DNA of 64,000 nt from contig NZ_JAACJS010000012.1 in the NCBI RefSeq assembly GCF_009939005.1, positions 1 through 64,000 of the forward strand, written 5' to 3'. This DNA comes from Sediminibacterium roseum (lineage in GTDB: Bacteria; Bacteroidota; Bacteroidia; Chitinophagales; Chitinophagaceae). Below, piece by piece: positions 8,191 through 16,892 of this stretch (positions are counted from its first letter, which is position 1; the number at the start of each line of letters is the position of its first letter). A program made the position numbers and the translations under genes. The notes under the pieces were generated by a model. That model saw only the letters and a program-made list of their open reading frames with translations, was not told where the DNA came from and did not search any database.

Positions 8191-9537
8191 TCAAAGCCTG
8201 ATGGTAAACTCGATCTGCTGCCCGTCTTTACCATCAGCCAGTGTTCTCCAACGCGGGTAATCCTTCACTGCTTTGATAACAAGATCGTTTACAGAAGCAT
8301 CGTAAGATTTCAGGATGTACACTTCCACCGCTTTGCCGTTTTTGTCGAGTACCAGTTTCAGTTCAATATCACCAAGTACGCCGGAGGGGTCTTTCTTAAA
8401 AATGCGGATCTTATTGCGGAGCTCTATTTTGAATTTTTCCCATTCGCCCAGGGGGAAAAACAAAAGGTTCGCGCCTTTCGGGTCCAGTTCTTTTTTCTGT
8501 TTGAGATCGATCGTTGCATCGTTGTTTTGTGTTTTTGTCATCGCGGCGCCCAGCAGGTCTTTTTTCTTTTCGGAGCGCGGCGCCACTATCACTACTTCAT
8601 TAAGCGGGCTCGATTCGGGGGACATTACAACGGTTGGTACAACATTGCCAGCCGAAGTTATGTTTGAGCTTATCCCAACACCCGTTACAACGGCCGCATT
8701 GGCAACGCTGAATGCCGACACCTGCGCTTTGGACAGGGGTGCAACGCTTTTCTGGAAGCCGGCAAGCGTTGCAAGAGAGTCCGGTTTTTCATTGCCGTTC
8801 ACATAAGACAAACGTGCATTTTCTGTTCGAACAGGATTTGTAATGCGTTCGTTTTTACGGTTAAGCACAGACAATTCCGCTAATTTTCCCCGGAGCACAT
8901 TGTTGGCCATTTCAGATCCCGCAATGTTGATGCTGGTTGTTGTAGCGGTATCGGTTGAACGTTTAATCACCCTGCTCTGCAATGCGTCCGCCGCAACCAT
9001 ATCCCTGGAAAGGGTTTGCTCATTTTGCAGCACCATAGGACCGGGTGCCTTCTTGACCGCGTGCGCTGCGCCTGCCGGTTTTTTTGTGATCGACGCTATG
9101 TCTGGTGATGCATCGGAACGCTTTGCAACAGGGGCGCCCGCTTCCTGTTGCTTTTGGGGTGGCGATAACGTCATTCCTGTTGATTCCTTTGCGGCCTCCC
9201 GCCGGGTTGAATGGTCGGGCATGAGTTGCCAGCCAACCGCGGCTGCACCGGCAACAAGGATGATCATTGCCGCAACCTTCCACCACTGTTTGCGTGCCCG
9301 CATGGGGATGACCCTGGTGTCTTCGTTCCCGCTGGCAAGGCTTTGGCGTATTTCAGAAAGATCGCTTTCAACGGTTGACAGTTCCACGCGCTCATACCCT
9401 TCAATGACATCTGCGAGGAAGGGATCCTGCAATGCGGCTTTCTCCAATGCGTGCATTTCTGCCGGTGGCATTTTGCCCTGCAGGTATCTTTCGATATCCT
9501 CGAATGAATAATTGATATGGTGAAGAGGTTTACTCAT
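8191..9537 (-). CDS. Anti-sigma factor with TonB-C-like periplasmic domain
   Basis: A 448-aa protein. Residues 1-80 form a helical, acidic cytoplasmic part (YSFEDIERYLQGKMPP, LQDPFLADVIEGYE) of the kind Bacteroidota anti-sigma factors use to hold their sigma factor. A single membrane helix follows at about 86-107, then a long low-complexity periplasmic linker. The C-terminal ~100 residues resemble the TonB C-terminal fold (IELKLVLDKNGKAVEV, YPRWRTLADGKDG). The linker holds LNEVVIVAPRSEKK, similar to the segment before the plug of TonB-dependent receptors. The start overlaps the end of the sigma gene by 8 bp, so the two are translationally coupled. Assignment as anti-sigma rests on this pairing and on architecture. 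Confidence 0.8.
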   Translation of the reverse strand: MSKPLHHINYSFEDIERYLQGKMPPAEMHALEKAALQDPFLADVIEGYERVELSTVESDLSEIRQSLASGNEDTRVIPMRARKQWWKVAAMIILVAGAAAVGWQLMPDHSTRREAAKESTGMTLSPPQKQQEAGAPVAKRSDASPDIASITKKPAGAAHAVKKAPGPMVLQNEQTLSRDMVAADALQSRVIKRSTDTATTTSINIAGSEMANNVLRGKLAELSVLNRKNERITNPVRTENARLSYVNGNEKPDSLATLAGFQKSVAPLSKAQVSAFSVANAAVVTGVGISSNITSAGNVVPTVVMSPESSPLNEVVIVAPRSEKKKDLLGAAMTKTQNNDATIDLKQKKELDPKGANLLFFPLGEWEKFKIELRNKIRIFKKDPSGVLGDIELKLVLDKNGKAVEVYILKSYDASVNDLVIKAVKDYPRWRTLADGKDGQQIEFTIRL

Positions 9538-10099
9538 TTTTATCCATGCATATTTTTAAATTTCTTCTCCCGTTCTGAACCAGGCTTCGAACACGATTCC
9601 ATTCGAGGCCGGTGGTCTCTACAATTTCGTTGTAACATTTGCCATCGAGGTAAAACAACTGTATGATCTTTTTCTGCTCTTCCTGCAACGACCCGATGCA
9701 CCTGCCCAGTTTTTGAAATTCTTTTTCTTTTTCCAGTATATCATCCAGATGAGAGAAATCTTCCGATTGCATAAAATCGGGCTGAAATTCAACCACCATT
9801 GTTTTCTGCGTTTTGCGCAGCTGCATCAGGCAATGATTTTTCGATACTACATACAGCCAGCTTTTGAAATGATCTACCGCATGGGTTTTTAACTTGGCGA
9901 TCAGCTCCTGGTAAATATTCATCACCGCATCTTTCGCATCTTCGCGGTCCTTCAGGTATTTCAGGCAAACACCAAATACAAGATCTGTGTACCGCATATA
10001 GAGTGTGGCCAGCTCAGACTGGTCGCCCGAAGCCTGGTAGGCTTTGAGCAATTGTTCATCCGTGTGCCCGTTGTTCTCTATGTGCTTTACAGGTACCAT
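9530..10099 (-). CDS. ECF-type RNA polymerase sigma factor
   Basis: A 189-aa sigma-70 family protein. Region 2 is clear (LYMRYTDLVFGVCLKYLKDREDAKDAVMNIYQEL, then FKSWLYVVSKNHCLMQLRK). Region 4 is a helix-turn-helix (LDGKCYNEIVETTGLEWNRVRSLVQNGRRNLK). There is no region 1 or 3, as expected for extracytoplasmic-function sigma factors. It overlaps the downstream anti-sigma gene and is divergent from the VWA-protein gene (79 bp between start codons), which is therefore a likely target. The start codon is ATG at 10099. Confidence 0.93.
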   Translation of the reverse strand: MVPVKHIENNGHTDEQLLKAYQASGDQSELATLYMRYTDLVFGVCLKYLKDREDAKDAVMNIYQELIAKLKTHAVDHFKSWLYVVSKNHCLMQLRKTQKTMVVEFQPDFMQSEDFSHLDDILEKEKEFQKLGRCIGSLQEEQKKIIQLFYLDGKCYNEIVETTGLEWNRVRSLVQNGRRNLKICMDKNE

Positions 10100-10177
10100 T
10101 CTTTTCGTAAGATAATTTTTTTCAGGTCGTTGTTATGTAATTCTCCGCTCGTCACCATCCTGTATGAAACCAATCAC

Positions 10178-12133
10178 ATGAAACGATTTTTTTTATTCTG
10201 CCTGCTGCTGTTGGTAATGGCCACAGGTTTTACCCGTTTTGCGCGCACCATCAGCGGCACCATAACAGATGATGCAGGAAACCCGGTAATTGCACAAATT
10301 CTTATCAAAGGAACACAAAAAACAGTGGTCTGTTCGCCGGCAGGCAGTTTTAACATCGAAATAACCGGTGATCAAACGGTATTGGTGATCAGCGCCGCCG
10401 GTTACCAAACCAGGGAGCTGAAGGTTGGCAAACAAAAGAAACTTACCATCAAACTCCAACCTGTTGATGTTTCATTGAACGAAGTTGTGATAACCGCTTC
10501 GGCCGCGCCGCTTCGTAAGTCGATTGCAGGGAATGCCGCTGCGGTTAACAACAACCGGTCGTATTTTGCGAAAGGTAATGTAGTGCCCGGAGCTGTAAGT
10601 GATTTGTACACCGCCCGTGGTGTTGCGCCGTTCAAACAAAAAGAATACCGTTTTGCGGAGCGGGATCGGTTTGATAGGGAAGGTTACGACCACATCATCG
10701 AAAATCCTTTTATGGCGGTAACGGATAATCCTTTGTCAACTTTTTCAATCGATGTTGATGCCGCCTCTTACAGCAATGTGCGCCGCATCTTAAAAAGCGG
10801 CCGCCTGCCAGAAGAAGGCGCGGTGCGTATTGAAGAGATGATCAATTATTTCAGTTACGACTATGCACAGCCAACGGGCAAAGATCCTTTTGCGGTGCAT
10901 ACGGAAATCGCCGTTTGCCCATGGAACAAGGAGCACCAACTTGCGCTCGTGGGCCTGCAGGGCAAAAAGATCGATGCGTCTGCCCTTCCGCCCTCCAATC
11001 TTACTTTCCTGATCGATGTGAGTGGAAGCATGGCGGTAGACAACAAACTTCCCCTTGTAAAATCATCCTTGAAACTGCTGGTGGATCAATTACGGCCCCA
11101 GGATAATGTCTCGATCGTTGTATACGCCGGCAATGCGGGCCTTGTACTTCCGCCAACGGAGGGCGACCGTAAGATGGCCATCAAAGAAGCGATCGACCGC
11201 CTTGAATCAGGCGGCTCCACTGCCGGCGGTGCGGGTATTAAACTGGCTTACGAGGTGGCCAAGAAAAATTACAACAAAGCGGGCAACAACCGGGTGATCC
11301 TTTGTACGGACGGTGATTTCAATGTGGGTTTATCGAGTGATGATGCGCTGGAAACACTCATTGAAGAGGAAAGAAAAAGCGGTGTCTACTTAACGGTGCT
11401 CGGCTATGGAATGGGCAACTACCAGGATGCGAAAATGCAGAAGCTTGCCGATAAAGGCAATGGCAACCACGCCTACATCGACGACATCAGCGAAGCGAAA
11501 AAAGTTTTGATCAATGAGTTCGGTGGTACGCTGTTCACGATCGCAAAAGACGTAAAACTGCAGATCGAATTTAACCCGGCCAAGGTAAAGGGCTACCGCC
11601 TCATCGGTTATGAGAACCGGATGCTTGCCAAAGAAGATTTCAACAACGATAAAAAAGACGCGGGCGAAATGGGCAGCGGCCATACGGTTACCGCTATTTA
11701 CGAACTGATTCCTCCCGGGGCGGCCATTCCCAACGCGGTTGGCGTGGATTCACTCCGTTACCAGGTACCGCTCATGGCAGTGAGCACCACGCAACGCGAT
11801 CTTTTTTCGGGTGAGCTGATGCACATCAAACTCCGCTACAAGCAACCGGACAGCGAGGTGAGCACATTGTTGTCGCATCCGGTAAGCGGCAAGCCCCTTG
11901 CCATCGAAAAGGCATCTGCCAATTTCCGTTTTGCAACAGCCGTTGCTTCGTTCGGTATGCTGCTCCGCAACTCGCAATACAAAGGCACTGCAACCTATCG
12001 CCTTATCCGCTCACTCGCCGCTGACGCAAAAGGGAACGATGCGGAAGGATACAGGAAGGAATTCATCGACCTGGTGGAAACGGCATCGAGGCTGCAGAAA
12101 GGCAGGGAAACGGCCTCGGTTGAGGATTATTAA
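10178..12133 (+). CDS. VWA domain protein with carboxypeptidase-regulatory-like N-terminus
   Basis: A 651-aa protein. The signal peptide is at 1-20 or so, then a CarboxypepD_reg-like beta-sandwich (SGTITDDAGNPV ... KLTIKLQPVDVSLNEVVITAS). Next comes the VWA-associated N-terminal domain (NPLSTFSIDVDAASYSNVRR). The VWA domain has its MIDAS motif DVSGSMAVD near residue 280, and a DUF3520-like C-terminal region is present. This is the YfbK-like architecture. Such proteins are cell-surface or periplasmic and bind ligands through a metal; the ligand is unknown. I chose the ATG at 10178 because it begins the signal peptide; the frame itself is open from 10052. Divergent from, and probably controlled by, the adjacent ECF sigma/anti-sigma pair. 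Confidence 0.88.
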   Translation: MKRFFLFCLLLLVMATGFTRFARTISGTITDDAGNPVIAQILIKGTQKTVVCSPAGSFNIEITGDQTVLVISAAGYQTRELKVGKQKKLTIKLQPVDVSLNEVVITASAAPLRKSIAGNAAAVNNNRSYFAKGNVVPGAVSDLYTARGVAPFKQKEYRFAERDRFDREGYDHIIENPFMAVTDNPLSTFSIDVDAASYSNVRRILKSGRLPEEGAVRIEEMINYFSYDYAQPTGKDPFAVHTEIAVCPWNKEHQLALVGLQGKKIDASALPPSNLTFLIDVSGSMAVDNKLPLVKSSLKLLVDQLRPQDNVSIVVYAGNAGLVLPPTEGDRKMAIKEAIDRLESGGSTAGGAGIKLAYEVAKKNYNKAGNNRVILCTDGDFNVGLSSDDALETLIEEERKSGVYLTVLGYGMGNYQDAKMQKLADKGNGNHAYIDDISEAKKVLINEFGGTLFTIAKDVKLQIEFNPAKVKGYRLIGYENRMLAKEDFNNDKKDAGEMGSGHTVTAIYELIPPGAAIPNAVGVDSLRYQVPLMAVSTTQRDLFSGELMHIKLRYKQPDSEVSTLLSHPVSGKPLAIEKASANFRFATAVASFGMLLRNSQYKGTATYRLIRSLAADAKGNDAEGYRKEFIDLVETASRLQKGRETASVEDY

Positions 12134-12173
12134 GCGGGAATGATTCGTAGCATAAAAAAAAACGGTAACAAAT

Positions 12174-12201
12174 GAGAGGATGACCTTTGTTCATCCCTCT
12201 C
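12174..12201. terminator. Hairpin between convergent genes
   Basis: GAGAGGATGA pairs imperfectly with TCATCCCTCTC (one bulge) around a 7-nt loop, directly after the xerD stop codon (12202) and 40 bp after the VWA gene. The T-runs are weak, so termination efficiency is uncertain. Confidence 0.5.
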
Positions 12202-13116
12202 TTATTTGAACGCCGGATGAAACCGCTGCAATGTATCCCGCAGGAAATCCCTGTCGAGATGCGTGTATATCTCGGTGGTGGTGATGCTCTCGTGTCCCAG
12301 CATCTCCTGCACCGCGCGGAGATCCGCCCCGCCCTCTACCAGGTGGGTGGCGAACGAATGACGAAAGGTGTGGGGCGACATGTGCTTGGTGATACCCGCT
12401 TTTGAGGCCAGGTCGCGGATGATGTAAAAGATCATTACCCTGCTCAGGCTTTTGCCGCGGTTGTTGAGGAACAGGAAATCTTCAAAACCGGTTTGCATCG
12501 GTTGGTGTACGCGGATGTTTTCCTTGTAGAGTTTGATGTATTTGGTGGCATCGCTTCCTATCGGAACAAGCCGTTCTTTGTCGCCTTTGCCGATCACGCG
12601 GATGAAGCCCACGTCGAGATAGAGGCAGGAGATCTTCAGGTTCACTACTTCGCTTACACGCAGCCCGCAACTGTACATGGTTTCAAGGATCGCTTTGTTG
12701 CGGCCGCCCTCGGGTGTGCTTTGGTCTATCTGCGCGATCACGCTTTCGATCTCTCCAAAAGTCAGCACATCGGGTAACTTCCTGCGTGTCTTGGGTGTTT
12801 CGAGCAAGGTAGAGGGATCGAGCTGGCTGATCTGTTCCACTAGGCAATACTTGTAAAAAGCACGGATACCCGAAACGATCCTGGCCTGCGATGTGGCCGT
12901 CATGCCAAGCTCGCCGATCCATTTTACAAAATGCTGAAGATCCTTTAACCCGAGCTCCGCAGGTGTTACCAGGTGATTGACGCTCTGTAAATAATCGGTG
13001 AGTTTCTCCACGTCGTGCAGGTATGCTTCAACCGAGTTATCGCTCAGCGATTTTTCGAGACGGAGCCATGCCTTGTATCCTTTTTTATACGCGTCCCACA
13101 TAGGAGAATTTGACAT
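12202..13116 (-). CDS. xerD: Tyrosine recombinase XerD
   Basis: A 304-aa protein of normal XerC/D length. The N-terminal SAM-like core-binding domain (LRLEKSLSDNSVEAYLHDVEKL) is followed by the catalytic domain with all signature residues: Arg in SCGLRVSEV, Lys in GKGDKERLVPIG, His-x-x-Arg in SPHTFRHSFATHL, His in LGHESITTTEIY, and the nucleophile Tyr in that same segment. XerCD resolve chromosome dimers at dif. XerD rather than XerC is suggested by overall similarity, not proven. The start at 13116 (MSNSPMWDAY) fits the family; the frame is open to 13188. No phage or element genes flank it, which supports a housekeeping role. Confidence 0.88.
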   Translation of the reverse strand: MSNSPMWDAYKKGYKAWLRLEKSLSDNSVEAYLHDVEKLTDYLQSVNHLVTPAELGLKDLQHFVKWIGELGMTATSQARIVSGIRAFYKYCLVEQISQLDPSTLLETPKTRRKLPDVLTFGEIESVIAQIDQSTPEGGRNKAILETMYSCGLRVSEVVNLKISCLYLDVGFIRVIGKGDKERLVPIGSDATKYIKLYKENIRVHQPMQTGFEDFLFLNNRGKSLSRVMIFYIIRDLASKAGITKHMSPHTFRHSFATHLVEGGADLRAVQEMLGHESITTTEIYTHLDRDFLRDTLQRFHPAFK

Positions 13117-13233
13117 GAAGGTAGGAGGGATTTGGGGATTTGCGCAGCGGCCTGCCGTTAATTGGATTTTGTGGATATGGAAACACACTGTAATTTCAAA
13201 ACCTCCCGATAACCAAAATTACCGACTGCTGCA

Positions 13234-13737
13234 ATGCTTGTAAATTTCCGCTCGTTCAAACAAAAAGTACGCTACCATGGGAAGAAGATGAAACGTTTTC
13301 TTGCCAGGCTCGAAAAGAACCCACCCCGCAACCTCGATGCCATCGCGCAGACGATCGACACGGAGGTATGGGCCGAAGTGGGTTGCCTTACCTGCGCAAA
13401 CTGCTGCAAAAGCATGACGCCAACGTTTACCAATACCGATATCAAACGCATCTCGGCACACCTCGGTATGCGCCCGAATGCCTTCAAATCAAAATGGCTC
13501 AAATACGATGAAGACAACGATTGGGTAAATGTTTCGCGGCCCTGCCAGTTTCTCAACCTGCAAGACAACAAATGCAGCATTTACGAGGTTCGCCCGGCAG
13601 ACTGCTCCGGGTTTCCGCACCTGAAAAAGCGCCGGATGACGGAGTACCTGCATGTGCACCAGCAGAATGTTTCGTACTGCCCGGCAACCTATAAAATGGT
13701 GGAGAAGTTGATGGAGCGGGCAGGGGGAAAGGCATAA
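13234..13737 (+). CDS. YkgJ-family cysteine cluster protein
   Basis: A 167-aa cytoplasmic protein with the cysteine pattern of the YkgJ/Fe-S oxidoreductase-like family: CLTCANCCK near residue 50, then PCQFLNLQDNKCSIYEVRPADCSGFP, and a last Cys near the end (SYCPAT). Eight cysteines of this type bind zinc or an iron-sulfur cluster; no reaction is established for most members. It is divergent from xerD and convergent with yraN. Confidence 0.85.
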   Translation: MLVNFRSFKQKVRYHGKKMKRFLARLEKNPPRNLDAIAQTIDTEVWAEVGCLTCANCCKSMTPTFTNTDIKRISAHLGMRPNAFKSKWLKYDEDNDWVNVSRPCQFLNLQDNKCSIYEVRPADCSGFPHLKKRRMTEYLHVHQQNVSYCPATYKMVEKLMERAGGKA

Positions 13738-13752
13738 CTCCCGGGGCAACGC

Positions 13753-14109
13753 TTAAAAATAGACGTCCTCGATCATGAAAACTTCCTTCACCTCGTCGTT
13801 AACAACGGTTATTGCCAGCACATCGAACTGAACATATTCCCAATGCTGGTTTTGGTATTGGTATTCTTCCGCGATGTTTTTGAGATTGCTCATTTTGGCG
13901 CTGGTGATGCTTTCTTCGGGGCGGCCATACCGCCGCGAGTGGCGGGTTTTCACTTCTATAAAATGAAGGAACTTCCCTTTAGAACAAATGATGTCAACCT
14001 CCCAATGCCTGAAGCGCCAGTTTCTTTCCAGGATGGTATAGCCCAGTTTTTCGAGGTGCGCGGCAGCCAGGTCCTCGCCCGCATTGCCTTTGGTTTGATT
14101 CGATTCCAT
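13753..14109 (-). CDS. YraN/UPF0102 family nuclease-fold protein
   Basis: A 118-aa protein with the conserved YraN order: KGNAGEDLAAAHLEKLGY, ILERNWRFRHWEVDII and FIEVKTR. The E-x-D ... E-V-K residues form a restriction-endonuclease-like active site. The biological role is not settled. It is divergent from manA. Confidence 0.9.
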   Translation of the reverse strand: MESNQTKGNAGEDLAAAHLEKLGYTILERNWRFRHWEVDIICSKGKFLHFIEVKTRHSRRYGRPEESITSAKMSNLKNIAEEYQYQNQHWEYVQFDVLAITVVNDEVKEVFMIEDVYF

Positions 14110-14159
14110 AGTGCCGTGTAAAGTTTGGTGTTAAAACTAAGGCTCCGGATACGATAAAC

Positions 14160-14167
14160 TACATTTG
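14160..14167 (+). promoter_or_regulatory. -7 promoter element of manA
   Basis: TACATTTG, a perfect TAnnTTTG, 35 nt before the manA ATG. It also argues against the upstream in-frame start at 14167. Confidence 0.55.
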
Positions 14168-14202
14168 TGCGTTATAGGAAAATACGCGTAAATATTACCA
14201 GG

Positions 14203-15411
14203 ATGCAGATCAAAAACGGAGTTTATAAACTGAAGGGGAAAGTGATGAATTATGCATGGGGCGGTACTTCGTTCCTGCCTGGGTTGTTGCATATTTCCAA
14301 TCCGGAGCAAAAACCTTTTGCCGAATACTGGATGGGCGCCTATCGGCTCGCGGCGGCTGAACTGGTTACGCCTGAAGGCGATCTTTCCCTGGATTCGCTG
14401 ATCAGGGAGCATCCTGAACAGTTCCTGTCTGCCCAGGCCTTATCGCGCTTTGGGGAGCTTCCCTATCTTTTTAAGGTACAGGATGTGAAAGATATCCTGT
14501 CTATCCAGGTTCATCCCAACAAAAAAGAAGCGGAAGAAGGGTTCGACAGGGAAGAGGCCGCGGGCGTTCCCATCAATGCCCCCCACCGTAATTACAAAGA
14601 CAGGAACCACAAACCGGAAGTAATGGCGGCATTGAGCGAGTTCTGGCTGCTGCATGGTTTCAAAGCGCAGGCGGCGATAGAACAAACGCTGGAAGATGTG
14701 CCCGAATTCAATATTCTCCTTTCGTTGTTCAGGAAAGAGGGTCTCAAGGCGCTCTACCGTTTTGTTATGGAAATGGACCAGGTGGATGTGAACGCCATGC
14801 TGAACAGCCTCATCAAGCGCGAACTGCGTAAGAAAAACGATGGCGAGCTTACCAGGGAAATGCCCGGTTGGTGGGTTGCAAAACTGTTCCATGGCAAAAA
14901 CGAGATCGGCAACATCGACCGCGCTATTTTTTCGATCTACTTTTTCAACATCGTAAAAATAAATCCAGGCCAGGGTATCTTCCAGGGCCCGGGCATCCCG
15001 CACGCCTATATGGAGGGCCAATGTATTGAACTGATGGCCAACAGCGACAATGTGCTCCGTGCCGGCCTTACACCCAAGCACATCGATGTTCCCGAATTGA
15101 TGAAACATACGGTCTTTGAAAGTACCATACCCAATGTAATGAATGGAGAACCCGTGTTGCCCGGCGAAACGATCTATCCTTGTCCCGTAGCCGATTTCGG
15201 TCTCGCCCGCATAGAGCTTGCGGCAGGCGGCGGTTACGAAAACAGGGCAACCTCATTGGAAATACTGGTGGTGACCGAGGGCGGCATCCTCATCAACAAT
15301 TCGCTCGTATTGAAAACAGGAGAAGCGGCGGCAGTATTGGCAGGAGAAGATTATCACATAAGGGCATCGGGCCATTGTGTTTTGTTCAAAGCCTTTGTTC
15401 CGGCCGGATAA
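14203..15411 (+). CDS. manA: Mannose-6-phosphate isomerase, class I
   Basis: A 402-aa type I phosphomannose isomerase, interconverting mannose-6-phosphate and fructose-6-phosphate for GDP-mannose synthesis or mannose use. Zinc-site segments are present: QVHPNKKEAE, HKPE (in RNHKPEVMAAL), and PHAYMEGQCIELMANSDNVLRAGLTPKHID. The C-terminal cupin-like domain is typical. The ATG at 14203 (MQIKNGVYKLKG) was chosen because it follows the -7 element. It is monocistronic, followed by the DUF6580 gene with its own promoter. Confidence 0.92.
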   Translation: MQIKNGVYKLKGKVMNYAWGGTSFLPGLLHISNPEQKPFAEYWMGAYRLAAAELVTPEGDLSLDSLIREHPEQFLSAQALSRFGELPYLFKVQDVKDILSIQVHPNKKEAEEGFDREEAAGVPINAPHRNYKDRNHKPEVMAALSEFWLLHGFKAQAAIEQTLEDVPEFNILLSLFRKEGLKALYRFVMEMDQVDVNAMLNSLIKRELRKKNDGELTREMPGWWVAKLFHGKNEIGNIDRAIFSIYFFNIVKINPGQGIFQGPGIPHAYMEGQCIELMANSDNVLRAGLTPKHIDVPELMKHTVFESTIPNVMNGEPVLPGETIYPCPVADFGLARIELAAGGGYENRATSLEILVVTEGGILINNSLVLKTGEAAAVLAGEDYHIRASGHCVLFKAFVPAG

Positions 15412-15462
15412 GGTTTTACACAGCCTGAGGAAAAATGCGATGGCTCCAATAGAATTAACGCC

Positions 15463-15470
15463 TATTTTTG
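15463..15470 (+). promoter_or_regulatory. -7 promoter element of the DUF6580 gene
   Basis: TATTTTTG, perfect match to TAnnTTTG, 18 nt before the ATG at 15489. Confidence 0.55.
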
Positions 15471-15488
15471 CAACGAAACACGATTCAA

Positions 15489-16061
15489 ATGAAAATCACC
15501 AGATCTCTTGTTATTTCCCTTTGCCTGATGGTATTGATCAGTGCACTGTACCGCATCATGCCTAACCGCCCATGGGGTTTTGCTCCACAGATCGCGATGG
15601 CCCTGTTTAGCGGTGCGCTCTTTGTGAACGATAAAAAATGGGCCTTCGCTTTGCCGCTCATTTCGCTGTTTATATCAGATTGCCTTTACCAGGTGTTGTA
15701 TACCTATGGCCTCACGCCGATCCAGGGTTTTTACGATGGCCAATGGATCATGTACGTTCTTTTCGGCAGCATGACCGTATTTGGATTTCTCATCAATAAA
15801 AACAAGGTTGGTAATGTGCTGCTGGCTTCGCTTGCCGCACCCACCACTTATTTCCTGCTTTCCAATTTTGTTGTGTGGGCTTCTCCAAAACAAGGTTTCG
15901 GCCTCAACCGCCCGCAAACCTTTGAAGGTTTGGTATTGACCTACGGCGATGCTTTGCCATTTTTCAAATTCAGCGTGATCGCAACTGTTGTTTTTTCTGC
16001 GGTTCTGTTTGGAACCTATTACCTGGTTCAGCAAGTGAATGCAAGAAAAGAACTGGCTTAA
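15489..16061 (+). CDS. DUF6580 family integral membrane protein
   Basis: A 190-aa protein with about five predicted membrane helices. The N-terminal segment RIMPNRPWGFAPQIAMALFSGA and PLISLFISDCLYQ are typical of DUF6580, whose fold is likened to ECF-transporter substrate-binding (S) components. A substrate is not known. It is convergent with the Dph6-like gene, with a shared terminator between them. The frame begins at 15468, but ATG 15489 follows the promoter and starts the first helix. Confidence 0.8.
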   Translation: MKITRSLVISLCLMVLISALYRIMPNRPWGFAPQIAMALFSGALFVNDKKWAFALPLISLFISDCLYQVLYTYGLTPIQGFYDGQWIMYVLFGSMTVFGFLINKNKVGNVLLASLAAPTTYFLLSNFVVWASPKQGFGLNRPQTFEGLVLTYGDALPFFKFSVIATVVFSAVLFGTYYLVQQVNARKELA

Positions 16062-16081
16062 TAGATCTCCCTCATATTTTT

Positions 16082-16112
16082 AAAGGGCTTCCATAACGGG
16101 AGCCCTTTTTTT
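16082..16112. terminator. Terminator between DUF6580 and Dph6-like genes
   Basis: Stem AAAGGGCT/AGCCCTTT with inner CC/GG pairs and a T-run on the forward strand. The A-tract on the other side is short, so it mainly serves the rightward gene. Confidence 0.8.
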
Positions 16113-16113
16113 G

Positions 16114-16773
16114 CTACGGTCTTAATGCAAGGGCGGTGAACCAGTAATTTTCATGCTGCAGTTTTTGCTGCACATCCACTTCTATTCGTTTTGAAAACAA
16201 AGGGCAGTTCAGTACCAGCGTATGAAACTCTCCATTCTCGCCGCACACATCCACGCCAACAGATTCAAGCTCCTGTATGGTGGACGGTGTGATCATCTTC
16301 CCAAGAAAACGTTCACCCATCACCATATTACAGCTTACGATCATGGTTTCGATGCCACTGTTGAGCATCTGCATCACCAGCTCTTTGCGGTCCTGCTGCC
16401 AGAGCGGAAGCACGGCGGTAATACCGGCATTGGCGCATACTTTTTCTTCCCAGTCGCGGTGCGGCTGAAGATCGATGTCGCCGAACACGGCATGCGACAC
16501 ATTGAATTCCTGTTTGAGCGATGCGAGCGCACCGGTAAAGTTTTTTTCATAATCCTGCCAGCTGCTGCTCACCATGTGGATCGGCAACCCAGCTGCCCCT
16601 GCCTGGGCCTTTAATATGCCGGAGGGAATGCCGTGGCTCCGGGAGATCTTTCCTTCTTCATTGAGCACGTTGAGCAATACTGCTGGCGCATATTCCATTT
16701 CAATGGCGCGCATGAGTGCAAAGCAACTGTCTTTGCCGCCGCTCCAGGAGCACAGGGTGTTTGGGTTGTTCAT
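16114..16773 (-). CDS. Dph6-related ATP pyrophosphatase
   Basis: A 219-aa protein of the adenine-nucleotide alpha hydrolase superfamily. The PP-loop is SWSGGKDSCFAL near the start, and conserved VFGDIDLQPHRDWEE, LPLWQQDRKEL and DVCGENGEFHTLVL segments follow, as in diphthine-ammonia ligase (Dph6). Bacteria lack diphthamide, so the bacterial substrate must differ. Such homologues are, from memory, sometimes linked to cobalamin uptake genes, but no B12 riboswitch or transporter is visible here. Start ATG 16773. Confidence 0.82.
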   Translation of the reverse strand: MNNPNTLCSWSGGKDSCFALMRAIEMEYAPAVLLNVLNEEGKISRSHGIPSGILKAQAGAAGLPIHMVSSSWQDYEKNFTGALASLKQEFNVSHAVFGDIDLQPHRDWEEKVCANAGITAVLPLWQQDRKELVMQMLNSGIETMIVSCNMVMGERFLGKMITPSTIQELESVGVDVCGENGEFHTLVLNCPLFSKRIEVDVQQKLQHENYWFTALALRP

Positions 16774-16892
16774 GTGTGTAAAGATAAACCGTTTGAGGAG
16801 GAGCGCTCAAAATGAATGGATGAGTAAAAGAACAAACATACATCGATCAAGAAACGCGGTGGTGGAAGGAATGAAAAAAATGCCCGCAATCT

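Noticed and set aside
12202..13116. XerD-type recombinase as integrase of a mobile element
   Set aside because: Length, motifs and housekeeping neighbours (yraN, manA) fit chromosomal XerD; no element genes or att repeats are beside it.
16114..16773. Cobalamin riboswitch or B12 uptake genes near the Dph6-like gene
   Set aside because: The flanking gaps are short and none shows a B12-box-like conserved core.
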